DNA of 64,000 nt. Origin: Membranipora membranacea (Eukaryota > Bryozoa > Gymnolaemata > Cheilostomatida > Membraniporidae). Below the pieces are notes generated by a model that saw only the letters and a list, made by a program, of their open reading frames with translations, was not told the DNA's origin and ran no database searches. The first letter of the stretch is position 1. The number at the start of each line of letters is the position of its first letter. Below are positions 23,501 to 34,759 of the stretch, in pieces. The position numbers and the translations under genes are program-made. The stretch covers positions 3,162,001-3,226,000 of the forward strand of contig OU612075.1 of assembly GCA_914767715.1 (NCBI GenBank). The letters are read 5' to 3'.

Positions 23501-26500
23501 GAATTGCAATATGGGAATGTTGTGATCGATCTTTTATTTTTGTACATTTGTTGTAGAAGATGAATCTCACACATCATGATGAGATAGCACAGTTGAGGAC
23601 ATTAGCCATGCAGCAAGAGACAGAACTCAATACTACTACAGACACTCTACAGGTGAGAGGTCACAAAGTTATCATATCATGATGCTATGATGTAATCATA
23701 ACATGAGATCATTATATGGTGATGTCATCATTATTATGATGTCATCATATTAAGAGGTCATGATGGCACAGGTTTCATGAGGCCATGATGTGATGATGAC
23801 ATGATGTCAAACCTACTTCATTAAATCTGCGTTCTTATATTTTCTGTAAGTTGCTCAGTTGTGTCCAATAGTTGTATTGATATATTAATTTTCCAGACAT
23901 AATCCATCAAAATCTGCACCGCTATCACAATTATGAACTTTATAATACTGTAAATACCTCATGATTTCATTCTTCTATATTTTCATTACTATTTCAGAGG
24001 TTAAAGGCATTCCAGGAGAGAGAAATAACAATCTATAATCAGAAAATAAGAGAGCTTCATGACCTTCTCAAAGTGAAGGGCGCTGAACTTAATGTAAGTA
24101 TTATTTTCTTTAGCAGCGCCAACTGACAAACTATCATGTTTAAATTAAATATATTCATAATTTATTGTATTTTGTCCCATGACAGAGCTTATATTGTATT
24201 TAAATCACTTACACAAAATGTGAAGAGATCGATAGTAATAGATGCAAAACTGCCTCCAATACTACTTCAACTTTGTTTAATTTATACCTCTTAAACAGAA
24301 CTATCAGCAGATTTCCTCTGATGTTCTGCACATGGCTGAAAAGATGAACTTGGATCTGCACGTCAAAGACGACATCATTCAAGTGAGTAGGTTACTCAAA
24401 TGTCGTTTTAACAGTTTTTCCTCACCTTCATGTTTGACCTCAGATGAGCATATTGATTGATTGATTTGTACTGTTCGCTTTCGGTGGACACATAGCTGTC
24501 TTAAATCCAACAAAATTGTCACTAAGAGGGAGTTTTGAGACCACAGAATAGAAAATCAAATTGCTTAATTCATCAGTAACTAGGTTGGGAAATAACTTTA
24601 GCCAGTCATTTCTTTTTGCTATTTCAAGCGTGCACAATACGACAAACTTATCAGCCGATGAATACTCCACTAGGGTATCTTACCTTGCTATCTGGGCAAT
24701 ATTTCAGCATGTAAATTCTTCTTTAAATTCTCTTAGCAACTCAGGAATGACTTGTCAAATTTCCAAGTCGGAGTGAATGAGGTGGAAGGTGACAGAGTTC
24801 TTGTCAAGCAGAGCTCTTCAGATAAGCGAGTGACATCACTGGGTTTTCCCAGGATTGTAGATGGTAGTGTGATTATATGGTACAAAAGTCGAACACATGG
24901 AGATAACTTCTTAGTGATGCGCATCTTTGGAGGCAAATTATTCGTGGTGGAGTATGTTGTCTTCCCTATCAGGGCTTGTCTTTCTTTGCTTGTGTGGGCG
25001 GGTCCTCCCCCCACCCACCATCAGAGCCAACACATTGGCTAGTGTTAGTATTTGGCAACTAGACTTGTGATCGGAAGCCCTTCAAATTTCTATCAAACTA
25101 TTTAGGGGGTGGGGTTCAACAGACTGGTCAGAGCCCAAATATGGCATAAAGTCCCAGCGAAATTCCAAATAGTCATATTACAAGTTTTATGAGTTTCTAC
25201 CATTGTGACTATTTCTGTGTTATAGTAAGAAGGATATCATAGCTGAACTAAACAGAATCTTACCAAATCTACTGAATAACCCATCACTAACACACGCTGC
25301 CCTCAAACTAGAGAAGGGTACTCAGGCTCCACAAGACCAGAAGGTATGTCAAGGTCAACATCATTTAGACAACATGAAACCCTGAAACCCAGGGGTCTTC
25401 TAACAAAACTACTGTGACGGTGGACTTCCGGTATTAAACCTGGGCCTCAAAGATCCCTAACCATTAATCCTCTCCAGACCCGATGATTGGATTACTCCTA
25501 AAAATTTTGTTTACGAGCTAGCACACAAACACAGTCCAGTTTGTTATTGATTGTTCAAATTACTCAAACATCAGAAAGAACACACCCAATATTGCACCAA
25601 TCAAAACTGTAAAAACACAATTATGCATAAAGGTGATAGTTCTGACTTTATGAAATTGTCTGGCATGTTTAGGCGGGGCTCCCTGCACACAATCCTGCCT
25701 TCAATTTCTTCCGAGAAAATAGAGCAATCTTTAATTACAAAACTCTCATCTTCAGAATAACTTCTTCAAAACAACTGGACTCGGCATAGAACTGCTGAAC
25801 CTAAATGCCTGTGAGAACTGAGCCAGCAAGTTTAATAGTTAAGGAAGGTGATCACTTTTTTATAGAAAAACAATGCATCTGGTGGGGCTCGAACCATGGA
25901 TCCTGTTATCCAAAATCAGTAACACAGATGGGTTTTGGTTTGTTGTTGTGCGGAGGTGTCTGTTCAAACCATCAAACCCATCCTGAGTAGATAACTCTAA
26001 GTTGTTAGACTGAATCCAGTCTACTTGAAATGGGGAAATCTTCTATTGATTTTTCATTTAAATCTTTTCCTCAACTTCAAAACACCCAATCTTCAATCTT
26101 CTGTAAAATGCACGGGGAGCCCCTTAGGACTAGTCTATGCACTTTGCTGGATTTGTTTGGATTTTTCCACTCATTACTTTTACATTATTCTTACTTCATA
26201 TAGCCTACCTTCCAATAATATTACATTGTATGACCTTTTGTTAATGTCATGAATGACCGCCCTTATTCAAAATGACAGAAATTCTGGCTGAGATTTTATT
26301 CACTACTTAGCAGTGAATATCTCTGCTCACGGGTATTTTCCAAACATGAGGCTACTTTTCCCAGAGTCTGACTGGAAAACTTTCATACCTGGAGCAATAT
26401 AGTAGGTGGCATCAATAGAAGTCAATAAATGTTGCAGTTTTAGTGCTCCCCTTTATAACTTAAATATCTAAGAGCAGACAATTCCAGCAAGATCCAGCAT

Positions 26501-29500
26501 TGTTCTCAGACTCTCCCCCGGCGGGGAGCCGTCGACCGGGGAGCTAAGTCTGGGGGGCTCAGACTAGTTTAGGACCAATAATCCGGGCATCTGAATAGGA
26601 TAGGTGACATATATTGCCTTTATTCTGTCCGAACTTATTCATCGGTTATTTCAAGCGGCCTCAAATGACAAGACAATGCCGGTTCATGCCATCAAATCCA
26701 TAAATGAAACTCACTTCAAAATTTAAGTCGAGAAATAAAACACTATATGGAAGAAATACATAAATAATGAGTGTCAAATGGATAGATTTTCACCTCTGCA
26801 AAGCACATATAGCATCTCCAAACTTGTTAATTAATATTTCTATATTTCATTAAAGCTGTGTAACCCACCGAGTGCCATGCAGATGCAGGTACACATGGTA
26901 GGGAATTGTGCTCACTTGGCAATGGAGGGAAGACATCTGTGTTCTCAGCATCCTGTTCAATTCATTGACGATGATGAGGACATAGCATTGAATAAGGAGA
27001 TAACTCCTAGACCTTACGAATCAGGTATAAGTCATAGATTTTAACTGTCATAGAAAGCTTCACCGCCCAGAGAAGACTGCTCATTGTCGGATAACCATTT
27101 CTGCCATCATAAACCTCATTGTAGAATGACCAGACTTAAAAGTGAATTCCTGTGTTTTCAAAAATTATTTGTTTTCGCATTTACGAGTCACCACACACAC
27201 TTTTAAGTCACCACACACTAAAAAGCTACAGAAAGACCAAAGCAATATAGTCTAACAGCTAGTTATGCAATATTTTTGTCTTGAAAAAATTAATGACATT
27301 TCTCGGTAAAAATGATGCATGGTGAGAAAAATTGTCCTCCTTTCACAGCTATGAGGCATTTATGCCTAGTGCTGCGCAAGCCCAATAAGCTACCCCTCCT
27401 AACTACTTCAGAGAATTGTAAATGTTAATGAATTAAGGTTTCTGCTATTGTACAATGTGCAATGAAAATATGCTTGGTTTTCACTTACATGTCTACTAGT
27501 AAAGTGACTACCTTGATATGCGGTGATGGTTGTACGTCAATGTGTTTGGTGTCACCTAAAGTTGATGAATGATGTCATATTGTAGTTTTTAGTCCTCTAG
27601 AAAAGAGGATATTACTAACAGAATTAAATAAACTGCACAAAGACTTCAGTGGTGAGTTTGCCCCAGTGATAATAATCGTTATCAGGTTCTTGGAATACAG
27701 AGAATATTCTTTCCGATTTTCTGTTTGTCCAGGACTGTTTCGGTTTAAGTACTGCTGTCCTGTTCGCGAGCTGTTTTCATTGGAAATACTTCATGTACGC
27801 TTTCACAAACAGTTGGTAAAGTCTGTGTTTTCAGATACTCCAACGCATAAACATAATTGAATGTCATGTCTCCGAGTCAATCTGCAAGCAGTGAGTAACT
27901 GTCATACCCCTAAAGTGAAGGGGTGTAAGAACAAGTGTACAAAACAAGCTAGCAAATGTGATAGATCATAAGTATGAAATTTTATAATACCGATGTTCAA
28001 ACGATGATTGTCATATTTGTAGACAATGAGAGCGGATTATCCACACCGGCTTCAACAGCTAGTAAGCGCAGAAGTCTACTAGACCGATTTAAAGATCTTT
28101 TCAGAAGTAACAAGACAAAGAATCAAACAGGATATACTCCACAAGGTGCTACCCCTGCCTCCACATCTCAATCAGGTAGCCACCCCTGCTTCCACATTTT
28201 TCAATCAATTAGCCAACTCTCAGCCTGCTTTTTGCCTTTTATTTGACCCAGCAATCCTTTGAAAGTTGAAAAATTCATATTGATGTCAGACATAAGTAAG
28301 ACCTACTCCGGCTAAGGTTTGCTTTCAGGTGGTGGAGGCTACATACCATCACTCTGAGCTCAGTTCATTGGTACTTAGGCTTTTCTACAATAAGCTACTG
28401 AATTATAGTCAATTTTATTCATAAAACATTGTTGTCTCCTCTTTTCAATTAAGAAGAAAACTCTTGACAATAAATTCACCACTTCGCAAATAGGAGTAAG
28501 GATAATAATGATATGTTGATTAATATGTATATATACTAGCTATCCATTGATTGGGTTTTCAAAAATAAAACTGCCATACATGTATATTATTAAATAAATT
28601 GAAAACGTTTAGGAAACAAAAATTTGGCTAATTTACTTAGAGAGGAAAAGTGAAATTTATGTGTTTGTGTCGGTTGCAAAGTTCTCCGTAGTGGTTAGCA
28701 TGAATAAAAATAAATCTCCATTGCCATGAAACTGTCTCTGTAGCCTCCCGGTCAGCCTCCTACAGTCAAGATCCTAGTGGGACCTCTGGGAATGCCACAG
28801 CTGGTGATAATAAGAGTGATGATAGCAGCAGTAGTGATAGTGATAGCGACAGCTCCGACTCACCACAAGGTAATACTGATCATGTGACTCAGTGTTTGGT
28901 GTAGCCTTGGTAAGTTTCTGTTCAAAAAAGGGTGGTCAAAGAGAGCCCTTGATTTGCTAGAGACCATACTAAGCCTGTATACGGTAATAGTGCTATCAAT
29001 ATTGTTCAGAGTGCAATCATGAAATCAGCGATTTGTGTGGTAGTTATTACATAGACATCAACAAATAGACGCACATGCCTGGGTTTGGGGTATTTTGTGA
29101 TTACAGGTTAGCCAGCATCAGTGGTAGGGAGTTATTTTCTTAAAACAGGATATTAATTATGTTTGAATTTTCTTTATCATAATCTGAATTATATAAAATG
29201 CTAAAGTATGTATACATGGGAGTGAAAACTTAATTTAATATTCAGTTAGTGTCACTAACTTTGTTTTCAAAATCTACAAATTGATGGAGGCATTGTATCA
29301 TTGTTATGTAGCAAATCACATGCTTCATCGATGATCCCAATAACAGAATGGACACTTGAGAAAAAATTTCTGGCTAGTCTACCTAAGTTCATTTTTTAAA
29401 ACACCCTACCAATGATTTCACATAGGTAATACACCTCTAATCCGGTCAAGGTCAACTTGTTGCACCCCTCCTCAATTAAATTGATTAGTATGTCTGATGA

Positions 29501-32500
29501 AAAATGAGGCTGTAGCGAACTCAAATGCACTTCTATCAGTGATATTGAACCCAGTAAATATTTTCAGGTGTATAAGCAATGGAAATTTAGTGATTTAAAG
29601 TTTGAAATTCTTTTTGCAAAATCATTTTAGGATGATCAATGCATACGGGTGGGCTAATGTAGATTAGACCGGAAACATGTGAAAAATGCAACGGTCTTAT
29701 ATATGGGGCCACTGATAAATTCTGACAATCAGTTTTCAACCAATAGTCACCAATATGGAAGAGCAGGAGCATACCATCATTTTGAGTGGTCTGGTTAAAG
29801 AATTGAAAGAACCTGAAGCAGGCCTATTAAGGTGACAAGTCAACATAGTTTGCATGTAAAGCAATGGGGAAATAAATAGAGGTTTTGGACCATATACAGG
29901 CAATTTGTGAAAATTGGATCGACTCCAAAGAGAGATTTAGAGATTCAGAGTCTAGAGTGTAGAAATCTGGAACAGTGTTGAACAATTTGAATGAGAGGTT
30001 TTTCAGTAGCTCCATATTTTTGTCTATGGGTTCTGGGTATAAATCCCAAAATCACACATCATCAAAGGAGTTACAATCAAAATTCAAAATTTAAAGCAGC
30101 AAAAGCTTGGCTAGAACATGTTGTCATGTACAACAGCCAATCTCTTCAGACTTTTATATTGCATATAAATAAAAGTAAGGAAGTTATTCTCCTTTTAATC
30201 CTGGACTGATAACTCCTACTGAAAAATATGGCCATGCTGGCAAATAATGCGATGCGCGACAATCACTCATAAGTTATAACTAAAACTACATTGAGTCATC
30301 ATTGTGTCATGCTACCGACAAATTATTGTTGAGAGTTGTGTCCTATCACAAGTGAAAAGTAAAATGGATGTTCCCAGCAACAACATTATAGTTTGTGGAG
30401 ATCAAAACACTATCACTAACACAGAGAGTGACAAAACGACAGAATATCGAACGGGGCAATCATCTAAATATCTGCTCAAGTCTATCGCATTGCTGAAAAG
30501 TCTGCATGAGGATGTACAAAGTAATATGTACTTTTCTTCTTACAATAACGGACATTAGATTATTATTACACAGGCATTATAGGCATTCAGATAGAAAGAT
30601 AAAGTTAAGTTGCTTTAATTTAAGTTCAGGAACTTTCAAATTTCTCGGTACAGCTTATCCATTTCAGGGTGCTTTTTAGCCTTTCCCCTCAGACTACAGG
30701 TGAGGACCAACTTTTATTGTATGGTCAACCTCTTCTACATTCCTCCAGTGCACTACCATACAAACACTTATTTAACTCCCTCCTGCATATCATAACTCAA
30801 TAAGCCTGCATTTGATGGTCTCTTGAGGTCTGGTTACGTAACTATTACACAGAACACTTTTGATTACAGGTAACAAAACTCGCAATGCAAAGAGGAACTA
30901 CTCGCACAACGCTCGAATCAGTGAGGAGACTGACTCTTTTGTGTGGAGGGAAGAAGAGATAGACTTAGAAAAATATACAGATAAACTTCTCACTGATATG
31001 AAGGAGGAAAGAGAACGTATCAGCAGCGAAAGTTCAGAGGTCACTGCTAACGGCGACAGTCTCAGTAAGATTTTGCAACAGCATCTCAAGTGCAATTTTC
31101 TGAGTTCATATCAATCAAAACATATAAACATATACGCATGACCTCATCACAATGTACACAGTTATGACATCACCACAATGCGTACTTGTATGACATCACC
31201 ACAATGCGCACATATATGACATCACCACAATACGTACTTATATGACATCATCGCAATATGCACTTATATGACATCATCACAATGTGTACTGATATGAGTT
31301 CACCACAGCGTGTACATCACACATGATGCATAAGGTAGAGAATACGCATCAGGATTGTTCACCTCAGGACACAGGTGAAGGTTAACCTAGACCAAGTTTG
31401 GTCCATTTGCCTGCATTCCATGTTGCTCCCGATCCACTGGTCACGCCGGGGCGTGACCAGTGGATCAGAAACGACAGGAATGTAGGCAATTAGATTAAAC
31501 TTGTTGATCCAATGACATCACATGTTTATGCCCAGTAATGTACCTTAGAGGGCTGAAGAAGGGAACAATAAATCAAGAAAGGCCTCACAGTAGGAGTCAA
31601 ACCCATGACTCCTGTGGAACAAATCACCTTGTAGTTAATAGCAAGCATGATATCTTTATGCCCAATCTCATCATCCCCAAGTTTGGATGTTGCACTTGTT
31701 TTCCATGCATGCCGTCAATTATATAATAGTTTTTGTCACAAGCTTTGTGGTGAAGCGTCAAAATTGCATCTTGTGTTGTTACAACGCAGGTCTTTGCGTG
31801 TATCAGAACAAAAACTTGAAGCATTTTCGATAACAAATTTTCGCCACCCAACGTTTTTCCATCTCCATTTAAATATGCCTGGTCATCACATAATATCAAA
31901 TCTAAATCTAAGCTCTCACTTTGGATATCACCTAAACATGCTGTAATGAGATATGGCAAACAACGCCCAAAAGAGGTAGACATTGATCCAATGGACGTTA
32001 ACAAAATGTTGAAACATACTGGAGAAATATATCTCGGAGCTACATGTAGATTTACTGGTTTGTGACAATGATGAATTACTCATGCTGAAATGTGTTTCAG
32101 AAGGCACAGAAATTTTGGTGGTTAATTCTTTTGGCCAACCATAGGACATGCATTGTGTTTTGGAGAAGAAGATGAAAACACCATGAATTTGGGTTTGATG
32201 TGAGAAGATTGAAATTATGACGCTGACATGGATAAGCGCTTAAGGGGGTTTAATGGACATAGTCTATCGGTTTGTCACAAAAAATGTCTACTTCTAGTGG
32301 ATAGAGACTGCATAGAAGCTACTGACACTCATACCAATGAACCATGAACCATGAACCAAATGAACAAGAAAGAGGGAGTTCATTGCTCATACATGTAAGG
32401 TAGTAAGTAGTGGCTGTTCATAATTTGATTGACTCTCATTGCTGATTTTACAGAATTAGATGAGTTCAAACCGCTGTACCCGAGACAACCGACCCTTGAG

Positions 32501-34547
32501 TGTTCGATGGAATGGTTTTCTGAGTCTGAGTCTCCCAAGAAGACTAAAAGCTGGTGTAAAAGTCCGAGGCAGAGGCTGAAAAGACTAGAATTAGATATAG
32601 ACAGTATGAGGAGAGTCACTTCAACCAAACCAAGGCAGAAAGCTGACAACGTAAGATTGACCAATTCTTGTTGGTTTGTTGGTTGATTGATTGATGAAAT
32701 GTCATATTGATTGGATCATTGATGGACCTGTAACTGAAAAACTCATTGATAGCTTGATTGATAGCTTGATTGATTGATAAAGGTAAGCAGATCGGAGAAG
32801 GGGGATGGAATAAAAAAGTTTTCGGTAGCATAAATCTTGGTGGTCTTTTATTGAGCCGACTATCCCATGGCCTTTTGACCTCTCGTTATTGATTCGTTGA
32901 CTGATTGATTGATGTTCAATTGATATTGTGATTGATCAAAGATCTCACCCTCAAATGGCCATAACTTTTTGGACAGAATGATTATCAGAAGTCACCTCAA
33001 GTGAGTCCCATCAAAGATGATTTTGATTGGTCCTTGCCTGACCTTGATGTTCCTGATGAGTTTTACCGATCAGCTGCTGGTAAACTTAACAAGAGAAGTG
33101 ACCATGACACTCGGGCACTGGAGGCAGCAAAGTGCAGCATCAGCAGAGACAGAAAACCAAATGAGAGAACCAGGGTAAACATTTAAAGCTACTCACTGAC
33201 CAAAAATATTTTGATACATGTAATGCATGGGTGGGCAACTTTTTTTTAATTTATAAGGCCACAATTGACGCAGGCACAACTCAAAAGGCCACAACATATA
33301 TATTGCAGGCATGAAGTTGGAAGGAGAGGTATATTTTGCCACTGTATATTGTGTACAAACTAAAACCGATTTGGACATCAATGTGATGAGGTTGATGGTA
33401 TTGCTCAAAACCTCACTTGACCTAGTCCGAGTATGACTTACCATGAGCGTATTGAAGTTTTCTGTGGATTTCTTGTTTTTTTCACAGTTTTTACACAGTG
33501 AAGCAGAGTTGGTTGGAGGGACAGCAAATACTGTCGGGGAAGATTATAAGTTCACACGACTTTCTAATGACACCGAACTAAAACGATTTGTATCAGAGAA
33601 TACTGTGAATACTAACAAAGGTTAGCTGTTTGTTGTTATATACAATCATGAACTGTAGAAGGTGGTGCAGATGACAGGTGTTTTCCATAAATTTTGACCA
33701 GAGGCTCAATATTTAAAGATGACAATTTAATAATTGTTGATCATTGGTCAGGTTATAGAAAAAGAAGAAATGACACGGATTGTGTAACAATTGATAATTT
33801 GATGAAAGATTAGTGATGACCTAGCAAACAGAGCCTTCATAACTGCCAAATTCAGGAGATTATGTATATAGCCTGGTTGTAATTTCCAAATGGTTTTTTT
33901 TATTGTTGTGGTGATATTAAAAAATCACATCAATATCATACTAAGTTAAAACTTATCAAGTCTCTTAGATTAAAACTTCATTCAAGATTTGAATTTATCA
34001 ATATGAGCTAAATAACGTAATAATCTTGGTTGAAAAAAATTGAAATGTTTAAAATTAAATATTCCCATTTCTTTCTCTAGATGAAGATCCATACAAACCA
34101 TTTAACTCGATAAGATTCAATGATGAAACCAGACAGTTTGAACTACCTGATTCATCTACAAGAAAGTCAAGGAGCAAGTAAGTTTTACCTGCCATATTTA
34201 ATCCAATGTGTGTACCATAGTTCCTGTGGTTTGAATATTTCATGACGCAATGCCTCTAGGTAAATATGAACTACTCTGTTCATAAAATTACTAATGCTGA
34301 GATTTCAAATATCTCATTCTCAAGATCTGCTCAACTAGTGCCCACATAGGAGTGAGGCCGTCAAAGCAGCAACCATAGAGTGAAAAATCATACTAACAAA
34401 AGTTCACCATTGTATGTTTATAAATATAAATGTGGTCAAACTACGCTGACTAAGATAGCCCTTATCGTTCATTTACTTTGTGTTACTTTGTACCATGGGC
34501 AGTAATTCCTAACATGTTCCTTTGATCGTTTCAGGATTAAGAGATAA
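20534..34547 (+). CDS. Gene B: 5'-truncated inverted paralogue of gene A, 20 intact exons (10-29)
   Basis: Exons matching gene A: 20534-20606 (6), 20671-20740 (9), 20858-21483 (10), 21783-21897, 22564-22685, 23093-23224, 23557-23652, 23998-24093, 24299-24382, 24737-24951, 25226-25343, 26856-27024, 27586-27651, 28023-28175, 28744-28869, 30353-30520, 30870-31064, 32454-32650, 32989-33174, 33488-33620, 34081-34177, 34535-34547. From exon 10 on, every exon is open, in phase and has GT-AG borders, giving about 1036 residues with the same basic C-terminal end (SRSKIKR). Exons 1-5, 7 and 8 are absent. The true start is unresolved: exon 6 begins in phase 2, so upstream coding would be needed, or translation starts at an ATG in the exon 9 region (20626 or 20686). 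Differences from gene A are often silent, which suggests past or present selection. The alternative is a young pseudogene without a 5' end. Confidence 0.6.
20626..20740 (+). other. Gene B exon 9 region read in a shifted frame
   Basis: In gene A this exon encodes RRYSNDEIDYDEYADTVVQV. In gene B the base before the first AGG codon is lost and one base is gained near the exon end, so the length stays 70 nt. The frame that connects to exon 10 is now the other one, giving MMRLIMMNMLILLFRFIN. An ATG at 20626 or 20686 would start this frame. The aligned (acidic) frame would hit a stop shortly after joining exon 10. The hydrophobic product could act as a membrane or signal segment, but this is speculative. 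Confidence 0.5.
20858..21483 (+). other. Gene B exon 10, shortened by two in-frame deletions
   Basis: This exon is 626 nt against 1409 nt in gene A, a net loss of 783 nt (261 codons) that keeps the frame. One deletion lies after KFKPYYDQVY and removes the Ser/Pro/Arg-rich part. The other follows KVSGVRPR and removes the segment up to ASRTKMKLSETEKF. The helical QYQKFLERTLAQNQHPLHMR core and the acidic NEDDDSDWLDITESE tail are kept. The donor context AAATAT|GTGAGT matches gene A. Confidence 0.7.
21580..21630. repeat. GT/GC microsatellite in gene B intron 10
   Basis: A run of GTGTGTGT, GCGTGCGC and related words occupies the same intron as the GCAC-type tract of gene A. It is a simple repeat only. 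Confidence 0.75.
23670..23815. repeat. TGATGTCATCAT degenerate repeat in gene B intron 14
   Basis: About five imperfect units with GATGTCATCATTATTATG-type words lie between exons 14 and 15. The array corresponds in position to that at 10384-10550 in gene A. Confidence 0.55.
24952..25225. other. Gene B intron 17 with a small repeat shared with 16530-16590
   Basis: The words CCCACCCACCATCAGAGCCA and ACACATTGGC here resemble CCCACTCCCAATCAGAGCCA and ACACACTGAC at about 16565-16595 in gene A intron 5. The copy at 16530-16585 is also partly self-complementary (CTCTGATT pairing with AATCAGAG). This is probably a small dispersed element. Confidence 0.35.
25344..26855. other. Gene B intron 18, about 1 kb longer than in gene A
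   Basis: The intron is 1512 bp against 489 bp in gene A, so it gained about 1 kb after the duplication, or gene A lost it. It holds a tRNA-like B-box GGTTCGAGCCCC on the minus strand at about 25887-25898, which suggests a SINE. At 26510-26570 there is a GC-rich patch with short self-complementary words (CTCCCCCGGCGGGGAG). No coding exon is seen. Confidence 0.45.
28870..30352. other. Gene B intron 22, about 1.3 kb longer than in gene A
   Basis: The intron is 1483 bp against 179 bp in gene A. The inserted sequence has no recognisable mobile-element ORF or terminal repeats. I see nothing further in it. Confidence 0.4.
31140..31320. repeat. 26-bp tandem repeat around ATGACATCACCACAATG in gene B intron 24
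   Basis: About seven units run directly downstream of exon 24. The array is the counterpart of 4686-4865 in gene A, in mirrored orientation as expected for an inverted duplication. Confidence 0.75.
31390..31512. mobile_element. Fold-back element with a perfect 17-bp inner hairpin
   Basis: Inner arms 31431-31447 (GATCCACTGGTCACGCC) and 31450-31466 are exact reverse complements around a 2-nt centre. Outer arms are imperfect: CAAGTTTGGTCCATTTGCCT at about 31393 pairs with AGGCAATTAGATTAAACTTG at about 31484. Similar AAGTTTAATCCAGTTTGCCT-type arms occur at 41174, 58525 and 60045, so this is a dispersed MITE-like family. It is not present at the matching site in gene A (4600-4680). Confidence 0.6.
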
Positions 34548-34740
34548 GAAAAGAGACCAATAATCATCTACAATTTTACAGAGAAGAGCCTTTTTTTGCA
34601 TGAGATAGTGGAAGATGACAACGACAACAACATTAGACTGTGAGATCTATTTGTCAACCTGATTTATTTCAGCGTAACGTATTACAATCTCAAACAATGA
34701 TAGGTTTTTTGTTGTTTATTTGAATAAAGTTACTGGTCGC
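34548..34740 (+). terminator. 3' UTR and poly(A) signal of gene B
   Basis: A canonical AATAAA lies at 34723-34728, about 180 nt after the stop, in a region that aligns with the gene A 3' UTR. A cleavage site shortly after is expected but cannot be read from the sequence. Confidence 0.55.
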
Positions 34741-34759
34741 TGTAAGTGGATTGTAATGT

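Noticed and set aside
24733-25014. Antisense 93-residue frame over gene B exon 17, mirrored at 9109-9354
   Set aside because: It is the shadow of a conserved coding exon on the other strand. Conservation in both copies follows from the exon's own constraint.
31624-32004. 126-residue minus-strand frame in gene B intron 24
   Set aside because: It overlaps a SINE remnant and the decayed small frame on the other strand, has no splice or homology support, and its gene A counterpart is not open.
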